From NCBI GenBank assembly GCA_002714165.1, contig PAWT01000042.1, positions 1-16,542 on the forward strand: a stretch of 16,542 nucleotides of DNA. Reading direction: 5' to 3'. Positions 6,866 through 14,968 of this stretch are shown one piece after another. The DNA comes from Acidobacteriota bacterium. Its GTDB lineage: Bacteria > Acidobacteriota > Vicinamibacteria > Vicinamibacterales > UBA823. A program made the position numbers and the translations under genes. Under the pieces are notes generated by a model that was not told the DNA's origin, did not search any database, and was given only the letters and a program-made list of their open reading frames with translations. Position 1 is the stretch's first letter; every line of letters starts with the position of its first letter.

Positions 6866-9109
6866 TTAAGCCGCTCGATTAACAAAAAATCGCTCCATGC
6901 CTTGCCGCCATGCGGCTTCAGCGTCAGCAACCGATAAGTCAAGCACCTTTCGACCGGCGAGCGAGATGGTGATCCGGTCACCTCCAGTCTGTCCCTGGGC
7001 TGCAATCGGGACACCTGCAATCTCAACCTTTTTACGGACGATCCCAAAGTCACTTTCGGCGATCGACACGAGCACCCTTGACGGTGCCTCGCCGAACAAG
7101 ATTGATGCTTCGGCAACATCAGTGCGTCCCCCACTGGCGTCATCAGGCATCATTAGGTCGGCCCCTGCACCGCCCGAATCGAAGCAACACTCGGCGAGCG
7201 CCACAGCAAGACCCCCATCCGAGCAATCGTGCGCTGACTGAATAAGACCGGCTGCGGCTAGCTCAACCAGAAGTTGCTGAAGCCTACGCTCGGAATCTAA
7301 CGACAGGGGAGCCAGTGAACCCGCAACTTGTCCACAGACCGTCTTGAGATACTCGCTCCCGCCCAATACCCCGGAACCACCTCCTAACAACAGGATCGCC
7401 GACTGAGATGACGGAAACACTCGATTGAGAACACTGGAAGCATTCTCGATCACCCCAACAACCCCGAGCACCGGCGTAGGATAGATTGCTTGTCCATCGG
7501 TCTCATTGTAGAAGCTTACGTTGCCACCAGTAATCGGCAACTCCAGGGCTCGACAGGCTTCGCCAATCCCCTCCACGGCGCGCGCAAACTGCCACATAAT
7601 TTCTGGGCGCTCTGGATTCCCAAAGTTCAGGCAGTTGGTAGCTCCAATCGGCAAAGCACCCGCACAGGCAACGTTCCGGGCCGCCTCCGCGACGGCCAGC
7701 ATTGCGCCAAGATGTGGGTCAAGATAGCAGTGTCGTCCGTTACCGTCGACCGAGATTGCCAAGGCTCGGTCCGTACCTTTCAGCCTGACAACACCGGCGC
7801 CCATGCCCGCAGGTGCAATCGTATTAGTACGAACCATATGATCGTACTGGCGGTAAACCCAATGCTTGCTAGTCACGGCCAGCGAACCCAGAAGTTTCAG
7901 CAGCGCTGACTCTGCTGCCGGCAACACTGGCAACGCTTCGAGATCCAAGTGACGCACCTGTTCTAGATACCCCGGGATCTCAGTTGGGCGATTGTAGCAA
8001 GGTGCCTCATCGGCGAGCTTACCGTTCGGAATCTCGGCAACTACGGAGTCTCCCTCACGCACACGCAACTGGCCGTCATCTGTCACCACACCAATCGACA
8101 CGGCATGCAGGTCCCACTTTTTAAAGATGCGCTCTACCTCGGCCTCTCGCCCTCGGTGGACGACCATAAGCATTCGTTCCTGTGACTCCGACAGCATGAT
8201 TTCGTATGGTGTCATGCCGGATTCACGCTGTGGGACTCGGGTCACGTCAATGTCAATACCGACGCCACCACGTGAACCCATCTCCGAAGTCGAACAGGTC
8301 AGACCGGCAGCACCCATGTCCTGAATCCCCACGAGCGCATTGGTTTGCATCAGCTCAAGGCATGCCTCAAGCAAAAGTTTTTCCATAAACGGATCACCCA
8401 CCTGCACGGCGGGCCGCTTCTCCGATGACTGCTCATCAAACTCCGCCGAGGCCATCGTTGCACCGTGAATGCCATCACGTCCGGTTTTGGCACCAACGTA
8501 ATACACCGGATTACCTGCACCAGATGCTTCTCCCATAACGAGCTTACCGGCTTGAGCAAGGCCGAGACAGAAGACATTAACCAACGGATTTCCCTTATAA
8601 GTATCTTCGAACAAGATTTCGCCGCCCACTGTTGGAATGCCGATACTGTTGCCGTATCCACCAATGCCAGCGACTACTCCCTCCAAGATGCCCCGAGTTT
8701 TAGCGTCATTGAGCGATCCGAAGCGCAGCGAATTGAGCAGTGCGATCGGGCGCGCTCCCATAGTGAAAATATCTCTGATGATGCCACCGACACCGGTTGC
8801 AGCCCCCTGATAGGGCTCAATGAACGATGGGTGGTTGTGAGATTCGATTTTAAAAACGGCGACGAGCCCGTCACCAACGTCCACGGCGCCTGCGTTCTCG
8901 CCGGGGCCCTGCACTACACGCGCTCCAGTCGTCGGCAGTGTCCGTAGGTGGATCCGTGAACTCTTATAGCTACAGTGCTCAGACCACATCACTGAAAAGA
9001 TGCCGATCTCCGTGGGTGAGGGTTCTCGACCAAGGATCTCGAGAATCTTCTGGTACTCCTCACGGCTCAAGCCGTGGTGGTCAAGAGTCTTGGAATTAAT
9101 CGTAACCAT
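6866..9109 (-). CDS. purL: Phosphoribosylformylglycinamidine synthase subunit II (small type)
   Basis: This is the catalytic synthetase subunit of FGAM synthase, converting FGAR to FGAM with ATP and ammonia delivered from PurQ. At 747 residues it is the small PurL form that lacks a fused glutaminase and needs PurS and PurQ, both encoded just upstream. Conserved segments include [20 protein letters not shown] (31-50), KIESHNHPS (87-95), the nucleotide-binding [12 protein letters not shown] (about 103-114), and [17 protein letters not shown] with SSAQDxSDGG-like [14 protein letters not shown] in the second half. The two-fold internal arrangement of AIR-synthetase-like domains is typical. The start is ATG 9107-9109, 25 nt after the purQ stop, without a strong Shine-Dalgarno sequence. 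Confidence 0.97.
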   Translation of the reverse strand: MVTINSKTLDHHGLSREEYQKILEILGREPSPTEIGIFSVMWSEHCSYKSSRIHLRTLPTTGARVVQGPGENAGAVDVGDGLVAVFKIESHNHPSFIEPYQGAATGVGGIIRDIFTMGARPIALLNSLRFGSLNDAKTRGILEGVVAGIGGYGNSIGIPTVGGEILFEDTYKGNPLVNVFCLGLAQAGKLVMGEASGAGNPVYYVGAKTGRDGIHGATMASAEFDEQSSEKRPAVQVGDPFMEKLLLEACLELMQTNALVGIQDMGAAGLTCSTSEMGSRGGVGIDIDVTRVPQRESGMTPYEIMLSESQERMLMVVHRGREAEVERIFKKWDLHAVSIGVVTDDGQLRVREGDSVVAEIPNGKLADEAPCYNRPTEIPGYLEQVRHLDLEALPVLPAAESALLKLLGSLAVTSKHWVYRQYDHMVRTNTIAPAGMGAGVVRLKGTDRALAISVDGNGRHCYLDPHLGAMLAVAEAARNVACAGALPIGATNCLNFGNPERPEIMWQFARAVEGIGEACRALELPITGGNVSFYNETDGQAIYPTPVLGVVGVIENASSVLNRVFPSSQSAILLLGGGSGVLGGSEYLKTVCGQVAGSLAPLSLDSERRLQQLLVELAAAGLIQSAHDCSDGGLAVALAECCFDSGGAGADLMMPDDASGGRTDVAEASILFGEAPSRVLVSIAESDFGIVRKKVEIAGVPIAAQGQTGGDRITISLAGRKVLDLSVADAEAAWRQGMERFFVNRAA

Positions 9110-9134
9110 GGCCGGTTCGCCTAATCACATTGTT

Positions 9135-9848
9135 TCATCCGGGTAGCACCATTCCATCACTCTTTAGTTGCGCAATAGCAGATTCGAAGACTACCAAGCC
9201 GTCAGCGCTCCCCATCGCCGACTCACAGGCGCGCTCCGGATGCGGCATTAATGCCACGACATTTCGCTGTTTGTTACAGAGTCCTGCAATGCCGCGGGCC
9301 GAACCATTTGGATTTGCCGCATCAACAACCGCCCCTTCGACATCGCAGTAACGGAAAACCACCTGACGATTAGCTTCGAGCAAGTCGAGTTCGTCTGGCG
9401 GTGCAAAGTAATTTCCTTCGCCATGCGCGATTGGGATACGCAACACTTGACCCGGAGTCGCAGTGCAGGTGAACGGCGTCTCGAGTTCCTCGACACGGAC
9501 GTAAACTTGCTCACATTGAAACTTAACACTGCGGTTATATAGCATTCCGCCAGGTAGTAAACCAGTCTCGAGCAGTATTTGGAATCCATTACAGATTCCA
9601 AGCACGGGGCCGCCAGCCTCCGCGAACGCCATTACCGATGCCATGACCGGAGAAAATCTGGCAATCGAACCTGTCCGGAGATAATCACCGTAGGAAAAAC
9701 CGCCAGGCAAGATCACAACATCCGCACCCTGAAGACCAAGTTCCTTGTGCCACACGAACTCGGCATCGGCACCTAGGACATGTTTTGTTGCGTAATATGC
9801 ATCGTGATCACAATTGGACCCAGGAAAAACGACAATAGCAAATTTCAT
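9135..9848 (-). CDS. purQ: Phosphoribosylformylglycinamidine synthase subunit I (glutaminase)
   Basis: PurQ hydrolyses glutamine and passes ammonia to PurL. The 237-residue protein is a class I glutamine amidotransferase. FPGSNCDHD (8-16) and [14 protein letters not shown] (47-60) come first. The nucleophile Cys86 lies in [11 protein letters not shown], and the His203/Glu205 pair lies in MPHPER. The triad is complete, so the enzyme should be active. The start is ATG 9846-9848, 19 nt after the purS stop. Placement between purS and purL matches the Bacillus order and supports assembly of a PurS-PurQ-PurL complex. Confidence 0.97.
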   Translation of the reverse strand: MKFAIVVFPGSNCDHDAYYATKHVLGADAEFVWHKELGLQGADVVILPGGFSYGDYLRTGSIARFSPVMASVMAFAEAGGPVLGICNGFQILLETGLLPGGMLYNRSVKFQCEQVYVRVEELETPFTCTATPGQVLRIPIAHGEGNYFAPPDELDLLEANRQVVFRYCDVEGAVVDAANPNGSARGIAGLCNKQRNVVALMPHPERACESAMGSADGLVVFESAIAQLKSDGMVLPG

Positions 9849-9867
9849 GATGGTGAACCGAAAGCCC

Positions 9868-10131
9868 CTACTTCGACACCCCTATCGTCTCGTCTTCTAC
9901 GTCGATTCTGTAGCTTTCAATGACCGGGTTTGCGAGTAACCTATCAGCTACTTCGTTGGCCAGTGCACGGGCGTCGTCAACTGTTTCAACGTCGAGTTCA
10001 AGTTCGAAATACTTTCCTTGTCGAACGTTCCGAACACGGTCGTAATCCATAGTATGGAGAGCGTCAGCAATCGTCTGACCCTGCGGGTCGAACACTGATT
10101 CTTTGAGCGTCACGAATACGCGCGCCTTCAC
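9868..10131 (-). CDS. purS: Phosphoribosylformylglycinamidine synthase subunit PurS
   Basis: PurS is the small bridging subunit that holds PurL and PurQ together and helps ammonia channelling. At 87 residues it is the usual size. Recognisable features are the opening [20 protein letters not shown], the G-x-x-hydrophobic centre ([16 protein letters not shown]) and the acidic C-terminus. The start codon is GTG (10129-10131), overlapping the purB stop (TGA at 10128-10130) in a GTGA junction. A strong Shine-Dalgarno-like GAGAGGAG lies in the last codons of purB, which supports this start and coupled translation. Confidence 0.94.
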   Translation of the reverse strand: MKARVFVTLKESVFDPQGQTIADALHTMDYDRVRNVRQGKYFELELDVETVDDARALANEVADRLLANPVIESYRIDVEDETIGVSK

Positions 10132-11447
10132 AGCTCCTCTCCCTGATTAGTGTTCGTCCCAAAGACTCTCTCAAAAATCTTATCCACATGCCTCAACTGC
10201 ACATTCAAATCAAACATTCGTTCAAGCGCTTCTTCGGGCATAATGGCCGTAACCTCGGCGTCGGCCATAAGCAGAGTCCTGAAATCCATCGCTTCGTCGA
10301 AAGATCGCATCGCATTTCGCTGTACCCACTCATATGCTTGTTCGCGTGACACACCCCGCTTCGTGAGTTCCAACAATACGCTCCCGGAAAAAACGACGCC
10401 TCGCGAACGTTCTAGGTTCTCGCGCATCCGCTCTGGATGCACAACGAGCCCACTGACAATCCGCGTAAAACGGCGCAACATGTGATCGAGGATGATAAAA
10501 CTATCTGGTACGATTACCCGCTCGACCGACGAGTGGGAAATGTCGCGCTCATGCCACAGCGCCACATTCTCTAACGCTGCCATAGCGTTTGCTCGAAGTA
10601 AACGCGCCAGGCCGGTCAATTGTTCGCAGCCAATTGGGTTTCGTTTGTGGGGCATCGCCGATGAACCTTTTTGTCCCTTTCCAAACGGTTCTTCGACTTC
10701 ACCGATCTCGGTCTTCTGCAAGCCACGGATCTCAAGCGCAAACTTCTCAATCGAAGCAGCCGTGATCGCCAAAGTGGCTAGTAGTTCAGCATGCCGGTCT
10801 CGCTGTAATACCTGCGACGACACCGGCGACGGGGAAAGGCCAAGCCGTTCGCACACACTAGTTTCGATAGCCGGATCGAGATGCGCGTAGGTGCCGACTG
10901 CACCGGAAACTTTACCAACTCTAATTACCTCACGAGCCCGGTTTAACCGAAGTTGATTGCGAACCAACTCGGCATGCCAGAGCGCCAGCTTTAAACCGAA
11001 AGTCATCGGCTCGGCATGCACACCGTGAGTCCGCCCGATCATCGGAGTCATGCGGTGTTCCTCCGCACGGGTCCGAATAACTTCTAAGAGTTTATTCAGG
11101 TCCAAAAGAATCAGATCACAGGCCTCCACCATCTGGAGAGCAAGCGCGGTATCGAGCACATCCGAGGAGGTCAAGCCAAAGTGCAGCCATCGTGCCGAGT
11201 CGCCAACGCGCTCGGCTACAGCAGTGGTGAAGGCAATAACATCGTGCTGGGTCGTAGCCTCAATTTCCTCAATACGCGCTATGTCCACAGCACCGCGTTC
11301 ACGGATGTCACGCGCGGCCTCAGCGGGAATCATTCCAACCTCAGCCATCGCTTCGGCCGCGGCCGTCTCAACGAGTAACCAGGTCTCATAACGGTGCTGG
11401 TCAGTCCAGATGCGACCCATTTCAGGGTTGGTATAGCGAGGAATCAT
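10128..11447 (-). CDS. purB: Adenylosuccinate lyase
   Basis: PurB acts twice: it removes fumarate from SAICAR to give AICAR, and from adenylosuccinate to give AMP. The 439-residue length is normal for the Bacillus-like form. Visible landmarks are the N-terminal MIPRYTNPEMGRIW, TTQHDV (65-70) and TSSDV (93-97). The catalytic His141 lies in RTHGVHAEP, and the fumarase/aspartase superfamily signature GSSAMPHKRNP (261-271) carries the catalytic serine loop. The start is ATG 11445-11447, 23 nt downstream of the metallo-hydrolase stop. In Bacillus purC sits between purB and purS; here purB overlaps purS directly. Confidence 0.97.
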   Translation of the reverse strand: MIPRYTNPEMGRIWTDQHRYETWLLVETAAAEAMAEVGMIPAEAARDIRERGAVDIARIEEIEATTQHDVIAFTTAVAERVGDSARWLHFGLTSSDVLDTALALQMVEACDLILLDLNKLLEVIRTRAEEHRMTPMIGRTHGVHAEPMTFGLKLALWHAELVRNQLRLNRAREVIRVGKVSGAVGTYAHLDPAIETSVCERLGLSPSPVSSQVLQRDRHAELLATLAITAASIEKFALEIRGLQKTEIGEVEEPFGKGQKGSSAMPHKRNPIGCEQLTGLARLLRANAMAALENVALWHERDISHSSVERVIVPDSFIILDHMLRRFTRIVSGLVVHPERMRENLERSRGVVFSGSVLLELTKRGVSREQAYEWVQRNAMRSFDEAMDFRTLLMADAEVTAIMPEEALERMFDLNVQLRHVDKIFERVFGTNTNQGEEL

Positions 11448-11470
11448 TTACAGTTCTCTAATTTCAGGCA

Positions 11471-12325
11471 TTAGGCAAACGGTAGATCGGACTGAGTCAG
11501 ACCTGATTGCGTTGGCGCCAACCGCGCGGAGTAACGAGACAGACTAGCTAGGTCAATCGTAGGCGTTGGTCGATCCTGGTCCGCGACCACCACACGAACA
11601 TCCTCGCGCCCGACCGCGCAAAGTGCATCCAAGCAGCTCATCTTGGCGATTTCCGGCACGTTGTTGACACGACTTAGGTGGGCCAAGACGATGCAGCGCA
11701 CATCAGCGCCCAAATGGTCGCGGACGAAGGTAGCCACATCTTCGTTCGACAGATGTCCATCATCCCCAGCAATGCGTGACCGAACACTTGCCGCATATGG
11801 ACTTACGCGGAGCAACTCTACCGCATGATTCGATTCCATCACTAGCACGCGGCACGCCGCAAAGCGGGAAATCAAATCCTCGGTAATCTTCCCGACATCA
11901 GTCGCGAATCCAATCGCGCCGTCTGGAGTGTTAACCCTGAACCCGAGCGTATCGTCAGCATCGTGACAGACACCAAACGGGACAAATTGCATCGCGCCGA
12001 AAGCCACCGTACGTCCAGGGAGCAAAAATTTCCAATCCGCGACCTTCTTGGCGCCCTCACCCCAGGCAGCACGAGTCGCTTCTGTAACATAAATTGGAAT
12101 TCCATGCTTTCGCGAGAGCATTCCCGCGCTTCGCACGTGGTCAACATGGGCATGAGTAATGAGCACCGCACGGAGAGCGTCAGCAGTAAGGCCCAGGCTA
12201 TCTAGCCGCTGCTGTATCGCACGGTAGCTCAATCCAGCGTCGATCAACACTCTGTCGTTGTCGCTGGTCACAAGGGTGGCGTTCCCACTGCTACCACTTC
12301 CGAGGACCGTTAGTTCAACAGAGAT
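11471..12325 (-). CDS. Metallo-beta-lactamase-fold hydrolase, YycJ/WalJ type, with apparent ATC start
   Basis: The protein has the metallo-beta-lactamase-fold metal motifs. Counting from the ATC start, HAHVDH spans 58-63, a further His is at 121 (CHDADD), Asp at 143 (ATDVGKI), GHLSN has His191, and HLS has His216. GHLSN and HLS are typical of YycJ/WalJ, a group linked to DNA metabolism (exonuclease activity is reported for relatives). The first conventional start codon, GTG at 12271, would remove the conserved N-terminal strand TVLGSGSSGN. That segment is present in frame upstream but has no ATG, GTG or TTG before an upstream stop. An ATC at 12323-12325, 8 nt after a strong GGAGG (12334-12338), is the best start and gives 284 residues. 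A one-base loss in the GGGG run at 12337-12340 is the main alternative. It lies 29 nt after the peptidase stop. Confidence 0.85.
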   Translation of the reverse strand: MSVELTVLGSGSSGNATLVTSDNDRVLIDAGLSYRAIQQRLDSLGLTADALRAVLITHAHVDHVRSAGMLSRKHGIPIYVTEATRAAWGEGAKKVADWKFLLPGRTVAFGAMQFVPFGVCHDADDTLGFRVNTPDGAIGFATDVGKITEDLISRFAACRVLVMESNHAVELLRVSPYAASVRSRIAGDDGHLSNEDVATFVRDHLGADVRCIVLAHLSRVNNVPEIAKMSCLDALCAVGREDVRVVVADQDRPTPTIDLASLSRYSARLAPTQSGLTQSDLPFA

Positions 12326-12332
12326 AGTCCTA

Positions 12333-12340
12333 CCCTCCCC
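12333..12340 (-). promoter_or_regulatory. Ribosome binding site deciding the ATC start of the metallo-hydrolase
   Basis: On the minus strand the sequence GGGGAGGG contains the core GGAGG (12334-12338). The eight bases that follow lead directly to the in-frame ATC at 12325. Spacing and strength are close to ideal. This is the strongest Shine-Dalgarno sequence I found on the operon besides that of purS. It favours initiation at the ATC over the weakly supported GTG at 12271. Confidence 0.55.
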
Positions 12341-12354
12341 ATGATGGCCGGTGT

Positions 12355-13632
12355 TTATTCGACGACGGTCGCGACACCGACACCCAAACGCTCAACCGAC
12401 AGATCAAGTCCGGTCGACGGACCTAGTACCGTTACGGCCCGGGGACCGTCCACCAACAAGTCACGACTTATGCGCTGTAAGTCCCCTATCGTCACGCGGT
12501 CGATGCTCTCAAGGGTCTCGTCCAAACCGACCTGCTTACCGAGATAAAGCTCTTGGCCTGCAAGGTGCGACATTCTGGACGAAGTGCTCTCCAGAGAGAG
12601 CATCAGGCTCCCCTTTAAGTGGTCTTTGGCCCGCTGCAACTCAGCAGCCGGCACTGCCGTGTCAGCCAAAGCGCGCATCTCATCAACAACCAGGTCAAGG
12701 ACTTGGGCGACCGAATTCGTCCCACAACCCGCATAAACAATAAGCGCACCTGTATCGCGATATACGTTGAGGCCGCTAGACACAGCATAGGCCAATCCGC
12801 GCTCTTCACGGATATGCTGAAATAATCGGGAACTCATCGAACCACCCAGGATCGTATTCATTAGATAGCTGGTATAACGATCTGGATGGTCCTGGGGGTA
12901 GGCAGCAGTGCCAACGCAAATGTGACTCTGCTCAAGGTCCTTATTGCGTAGGTGTATCTGCGGCACCGTGACGGGTTGAACCCACGGTACTAGAGCCCCA
13001 GTTGCCGGCAAATCGCCAAACGCGGCTTCAACGAGGCTGCGTAACTGAGGATGCTCAAGATTGCCGGCAGCAGAAACAACCACGTTCGGCGCTACGTAGG
13101 CCTGTTCGAAAAACCCTCGGAGCTCATCACTTGTGAACGTAGATACAACATTGGGGGCACCGAGAATCGGCCGACCCAGAGCATGGTCTTCCCAAAACTC
13201 CTGCATGAACAACTCATGGATGAGGTCATCCGGCGTATCCTCGACCATCTTGATCTCTTCGAGCACCACCTTCTTCTCCCTTTCGACGTCTTTTTCACGA
13301 AAGCTAGGACGAAGAATGAGGTCCGACAGGATGTCGAAAGCGGCCGGCAGATGTGTGTCGAGTACCTTTATGTAGTAGCCCGCGTATTCTTTCGCAGTGA
13401 AAGCATCGACTTGACCACCTATCGAATCAATGGCTTGCGCAATTTCTTGGGCCGATCGCGATGCGGACCCCTTGAACAGCATGTGTTCGATGAAGTGCGA
13501 TATTCCTGACTGGCCAGGGTCTTCATGGCGGGAACCACGTGCAATCCAAACACCAAGACTAATCGAGCGAACATGAGGCATTGCCTCGGTGATCAGGCGC
13601 AGACCGTTGTCGAATACCTCACGAACGATCAT
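12355..13632 (-). CDS. M16 family zinc peptidase (processing-peptidase-like, M16B)
   Basis: This is an M16 (pitrilysin/insulinase) metallopeptidase. The inverted zinc motif HFIEH is at residues 46-50, with the third ligand Glu (EE in VLEEIKMVEDTPDDL) about 76 residues later. The N-terminus (VFDNGLRLITEAMPHVRSISLGVW) and the C-terminal segment with ERGLAYAVSSG are typical of single-domain M16B proteins of about 420 residues, related to mitochondrial processing peptidases and Bacillus MlpA/YmxG. The substrate is unknown, and no signal peptide is seen. I chose ATG 13630-13632 (425 residues). The reading frame continues upstream to a TTG at 13695, but the added 21 residues do not match the family. 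No Shine-Dalgarno sequence precedes the ATG. It is the first gene of the minus-strand operon. Confidence 0.9.
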   Translation of the reverse strand: MIVREVFDNGLRLITEAMPHVRSISLGVWIARGSRHEDPGQSGISHFIEHMLFKGSASRSAQEIAQAIDSIGGQVDAFTAKEYAGYYIKVLDTHLPAAFDILSDLILRPSFREKDVEREKKVVLEEIKMVEDTPDDLIHELFMQEFWEDHALGRPILGAPNVVSTFTSDELRGFFEQAYVAPNVVVSAAGNLEHPQLRSLVEAAFGDLPATGALVPWVQPVTVPQIHLRNKDLEQSHICVGTAAYPQDHPDRYTSYLMNTILGGSMSSRLFQHIREERGLAYAVSSGLNVYRDTGALIVYAGCGTNSVAQVLDLVVDEMRALADTAVPAAELQRAKDHLKGSLMLSLESTSSRMSHLAGQELYLGKQVGLDETLESIDRVTIGDLQRISRDLLVDGPRAVTVLGPSTGLDLSVERLGVGVATVVE

Positions 13633-13688
13633 CGGCGGCGGAAGGAATTTAAGTCGTCTTGCAAGTCTAGTACAACCTCGCAAGTCAT
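13629..13688 (-). CDS. Possible 19-residue upstream ORF before the M16 peptidase
   Basis: An ATG at 13686-13688 opens a 19-codon frame reading MTCEVVLDLQDDLNSFRRR. Its TGA (13629-13631) overlaps the M16 start codon in an ATGA junction. Coupled reinitiation from such a leader would explain the lack of a Shine-Dalgarno sequence at the peptidase start. However, the small ORF itself also lacks a visible ribosome binding site. I do not recognise the peptide, and it may well be chance. Confidence 0.2.
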   Translation of the reverse strand: MTCEVVLDLQDDLNSFRRR

Positions 13689-13726
13689 TGATCAAAAAGG
13701 GTTTACGTCATAAACAGTAAAGTCTG

Positions 13727-13755
13727 ATCATATCACGAGCGGCTCACCTCATCAA
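13727..13755 (-). promoter_or_regulatory. Promoter of the M16-yycJ-pur operon
   Basis: On the minus strand TTGATG (13750-13755) and TATGAT (13727-13732) are separated by exactly 17 bp. The matches to sigma-70 consensus are 4/6 and 5/6. Transcription would start near 13720, about 88 nt before the M16 ATG. With mostly short downstream gaps, this promoter probably drives all nine genes to purN. I found no purine or PRPP riboswitch in the leader. Confidence 0.65.
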
Positions 13756-13764
13756 CTACGAACC

Positions 13765-13778
13765 CGCGAATATTCGCG
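13765..13778. promoter_or_regulatory. Perfect 14-bp palindrome between divergent promoters; operator candidate
   Basis: CGCGAATATTCGCG is a perfect palindrome. It lies 9 bp upstream of the -35 of the pur-operon promoter and about 45 bp before the rlmN -10. The position suits a dimeric regulator acting on one or both genes. It does not match the E. coli PurR operator or the Bacillus PurBox as I remember them. The rest of 13696-13858 holds only the two promoter candidates. Confidence 0.4.
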
Positions 13779-13819
13779 ACTTTTCGCACTATTCAGCCCA
13801 GAGTAAACCGGCGACGGCA

Positions 13820-13828
13820 TGGTACGAT
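13820..13828 (+). promoter_or_regulatory. Extended -10 promoter candidate for rlmN
   Basis: TGGTACGAT provides a TG-N extended element joined to TACGAT (13823-13828). No good -35 is seen at 16-18 bp, which is tolerable for extended -10 promoters. A start near 13835 would give a leader of about 24 nt before the rlmN GTG. Confidence 0.45.
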
Positions 13829-13858
13829 GGGGATTCGGCCTCGACAAGGTAAACAGAC

Positions 13859-14968
13859 GTGACTAGTTCGACCTGCGACCTAGCAGAACTTGAGCTCAAG
13901 GAACTTGAAAGCGCATTGGCTCCGCTGGGTATCGAGCCATATCGGGCTAAACAGATCTATTCCTGGGTACATGGACGCGCGGTGAACGAGTGGGAACACA
14001 TGACCGATCTGCCCAAGAAATACCGTAAGTCCTTAGCTGAAGCTTTCACGATTTCAACACCTCGAGTTGTCCAACGCACGCTATCCGGGGACGGCACGAT
14101 GAAGTTCCTTTTCGAACTAACTGATTGCCGGCGCATCGAAGCCGTCTACATTCCGGATTCGCCAGCTCACACATTCTGCATTTCAACTCAGGTGGGTTGT
14201 GCAATGCAGTGTACGTTTTGCCTGACCGCTAAAATGGGCCTCGAGCGGCATTTAACCGCTGGAGAGATCGCTGCGCAAGTCCGCTTATTGAGGTCGGAAC
14301 TAAAGCTATTAGAACAACCGGTCAACGTCGTACTGATGGGAATGGGTGAACCACTGCACAACTACGAGGCAACGATGCGCGCCCTTCGGATAATGACTTC
14401 TGCCCATGGAGCAGCCTTGTCTCCCCGGCGCATCACCTTGTCGACCGTCGGAATCCTGCCAGCACTCACCCGTCTGGCCAGCGAACCAATCATGCCGAAT
14501 TTAGCGATTTCTCTTCACGGAACGACCGAGGAGCAACGCTCATCTCTGTTACCGGTTAACCGGCGATATCCATTGGCAGAGCTTCTGGCCACGTGTCGCG
14601 CTTTCCCACTGAAACGGCGAAGCCGGATCACATTCGAATACGTGTTGATCCGAGACTTCAACGACTCACCCGCTGACGCACGCCGGTTAGCGCGATTACT
14701 TGTGGGACTTCGCGCCAAGGTCAACGTGATTCCGCTGAACAGCGCTCCGGGGATTCCCTACGAGCGGCCATCCTCAGCAAAGATTGACCGATTCGGCAGA
14801 CTGTTGGCCGAACACCGCGTGACCGTTTCTATCCGAAAGAGTCGCGGCCGGGATATTCGTGCGGCCTGTGGACAACTCGTCCTTGAAGGAACCCAACCGT
14901 CACCCAGTCAGCAATTAGCAGGCCTAATGGACACAGGAGTGCCCTCAACTCCAACGTCCGAGTTGTAA
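13859..14968 (+). CDS. rlmN: Dual-specificity 23S rRNA/tRNA adenine-C2 methyltransferase
   Basis: RlmN is a radical SAM enzyme that methylates C2 of A2503 in 23S rRNA and A37 in some tRNAs. The 369-residue protein carries the CxxxCxxC cluster as Cys114, Cys118 and Cys121 (GCAMQCTFC). It also has Glu94 in RRIEAVYIP and GMGEPLHNY (161-169). The C-terminal Cys337 in DIRAACGQL corresponds to the cysteine that carries the methyl group in E. coli. All key residues are present. The start codon is GTG at 13859, with AAGG about 9 nt upstream. The last 61 bp overlap the 3' end of mtaB on the other strand. The tail after residue 345 is poorly conserved and may be a lineage-specific extension. Confidence 0.96.
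   Translation: MTSSTCDLAELELKELESALAPLGIEPYRAKQIYSWVHGRAVNEWEHMTDLPKKYRKSLAEAFTISTPRVVQRTLSGDGTMKFLFELTDCRRIEAVYIPDSPAHTFCISTQVGCAMQCTFCLTAKMGLERHLTAGEIAAQVRLLRSELKLLEQPVNVVLMGMGEPLHNYEATMRALRIMTSAHGAALSPRRITLSTVGILPALTRLASEPIMPNLAISLHGTTEEQRSSLLPVNRRYPLAELLATCRAFPLKRRSRITFEYVLIRDFNDSPADARRLARLLVGLRAKVNVIPLNSAPGIPYERPSSAKIDRFGRLLAEHRVTVSIRKSRGRDIRAACGQLVLEGTQPSPSQQLAGLMDTGVPSTPTSEL

Noticed and set aside
8465..8947. 160-codon plus-strand frame opposite purL, and the similar 13051-13509 frame opposite the M16 gene
   Set aside because: Both are fully antisense to well-conserved genes, with compositions typical of shadow frames and no recognisable domain.
13765..13778. Palindrome as a LexA box, E. 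coli-type PurR operator or Bacillus PurBox
   Set aside because: The sequence does not match GAAC-type LexA boxes, the ACGCAAACGTTTGCGT-like PurR operator or the CCGAACWWT PurBox core.
13633..13858. Purine or PRPP/ppGpp riboswitch upstream of the operon
   Set aside because: I looked for conserved riboswitch core sequences and a following terminator and saw neither.
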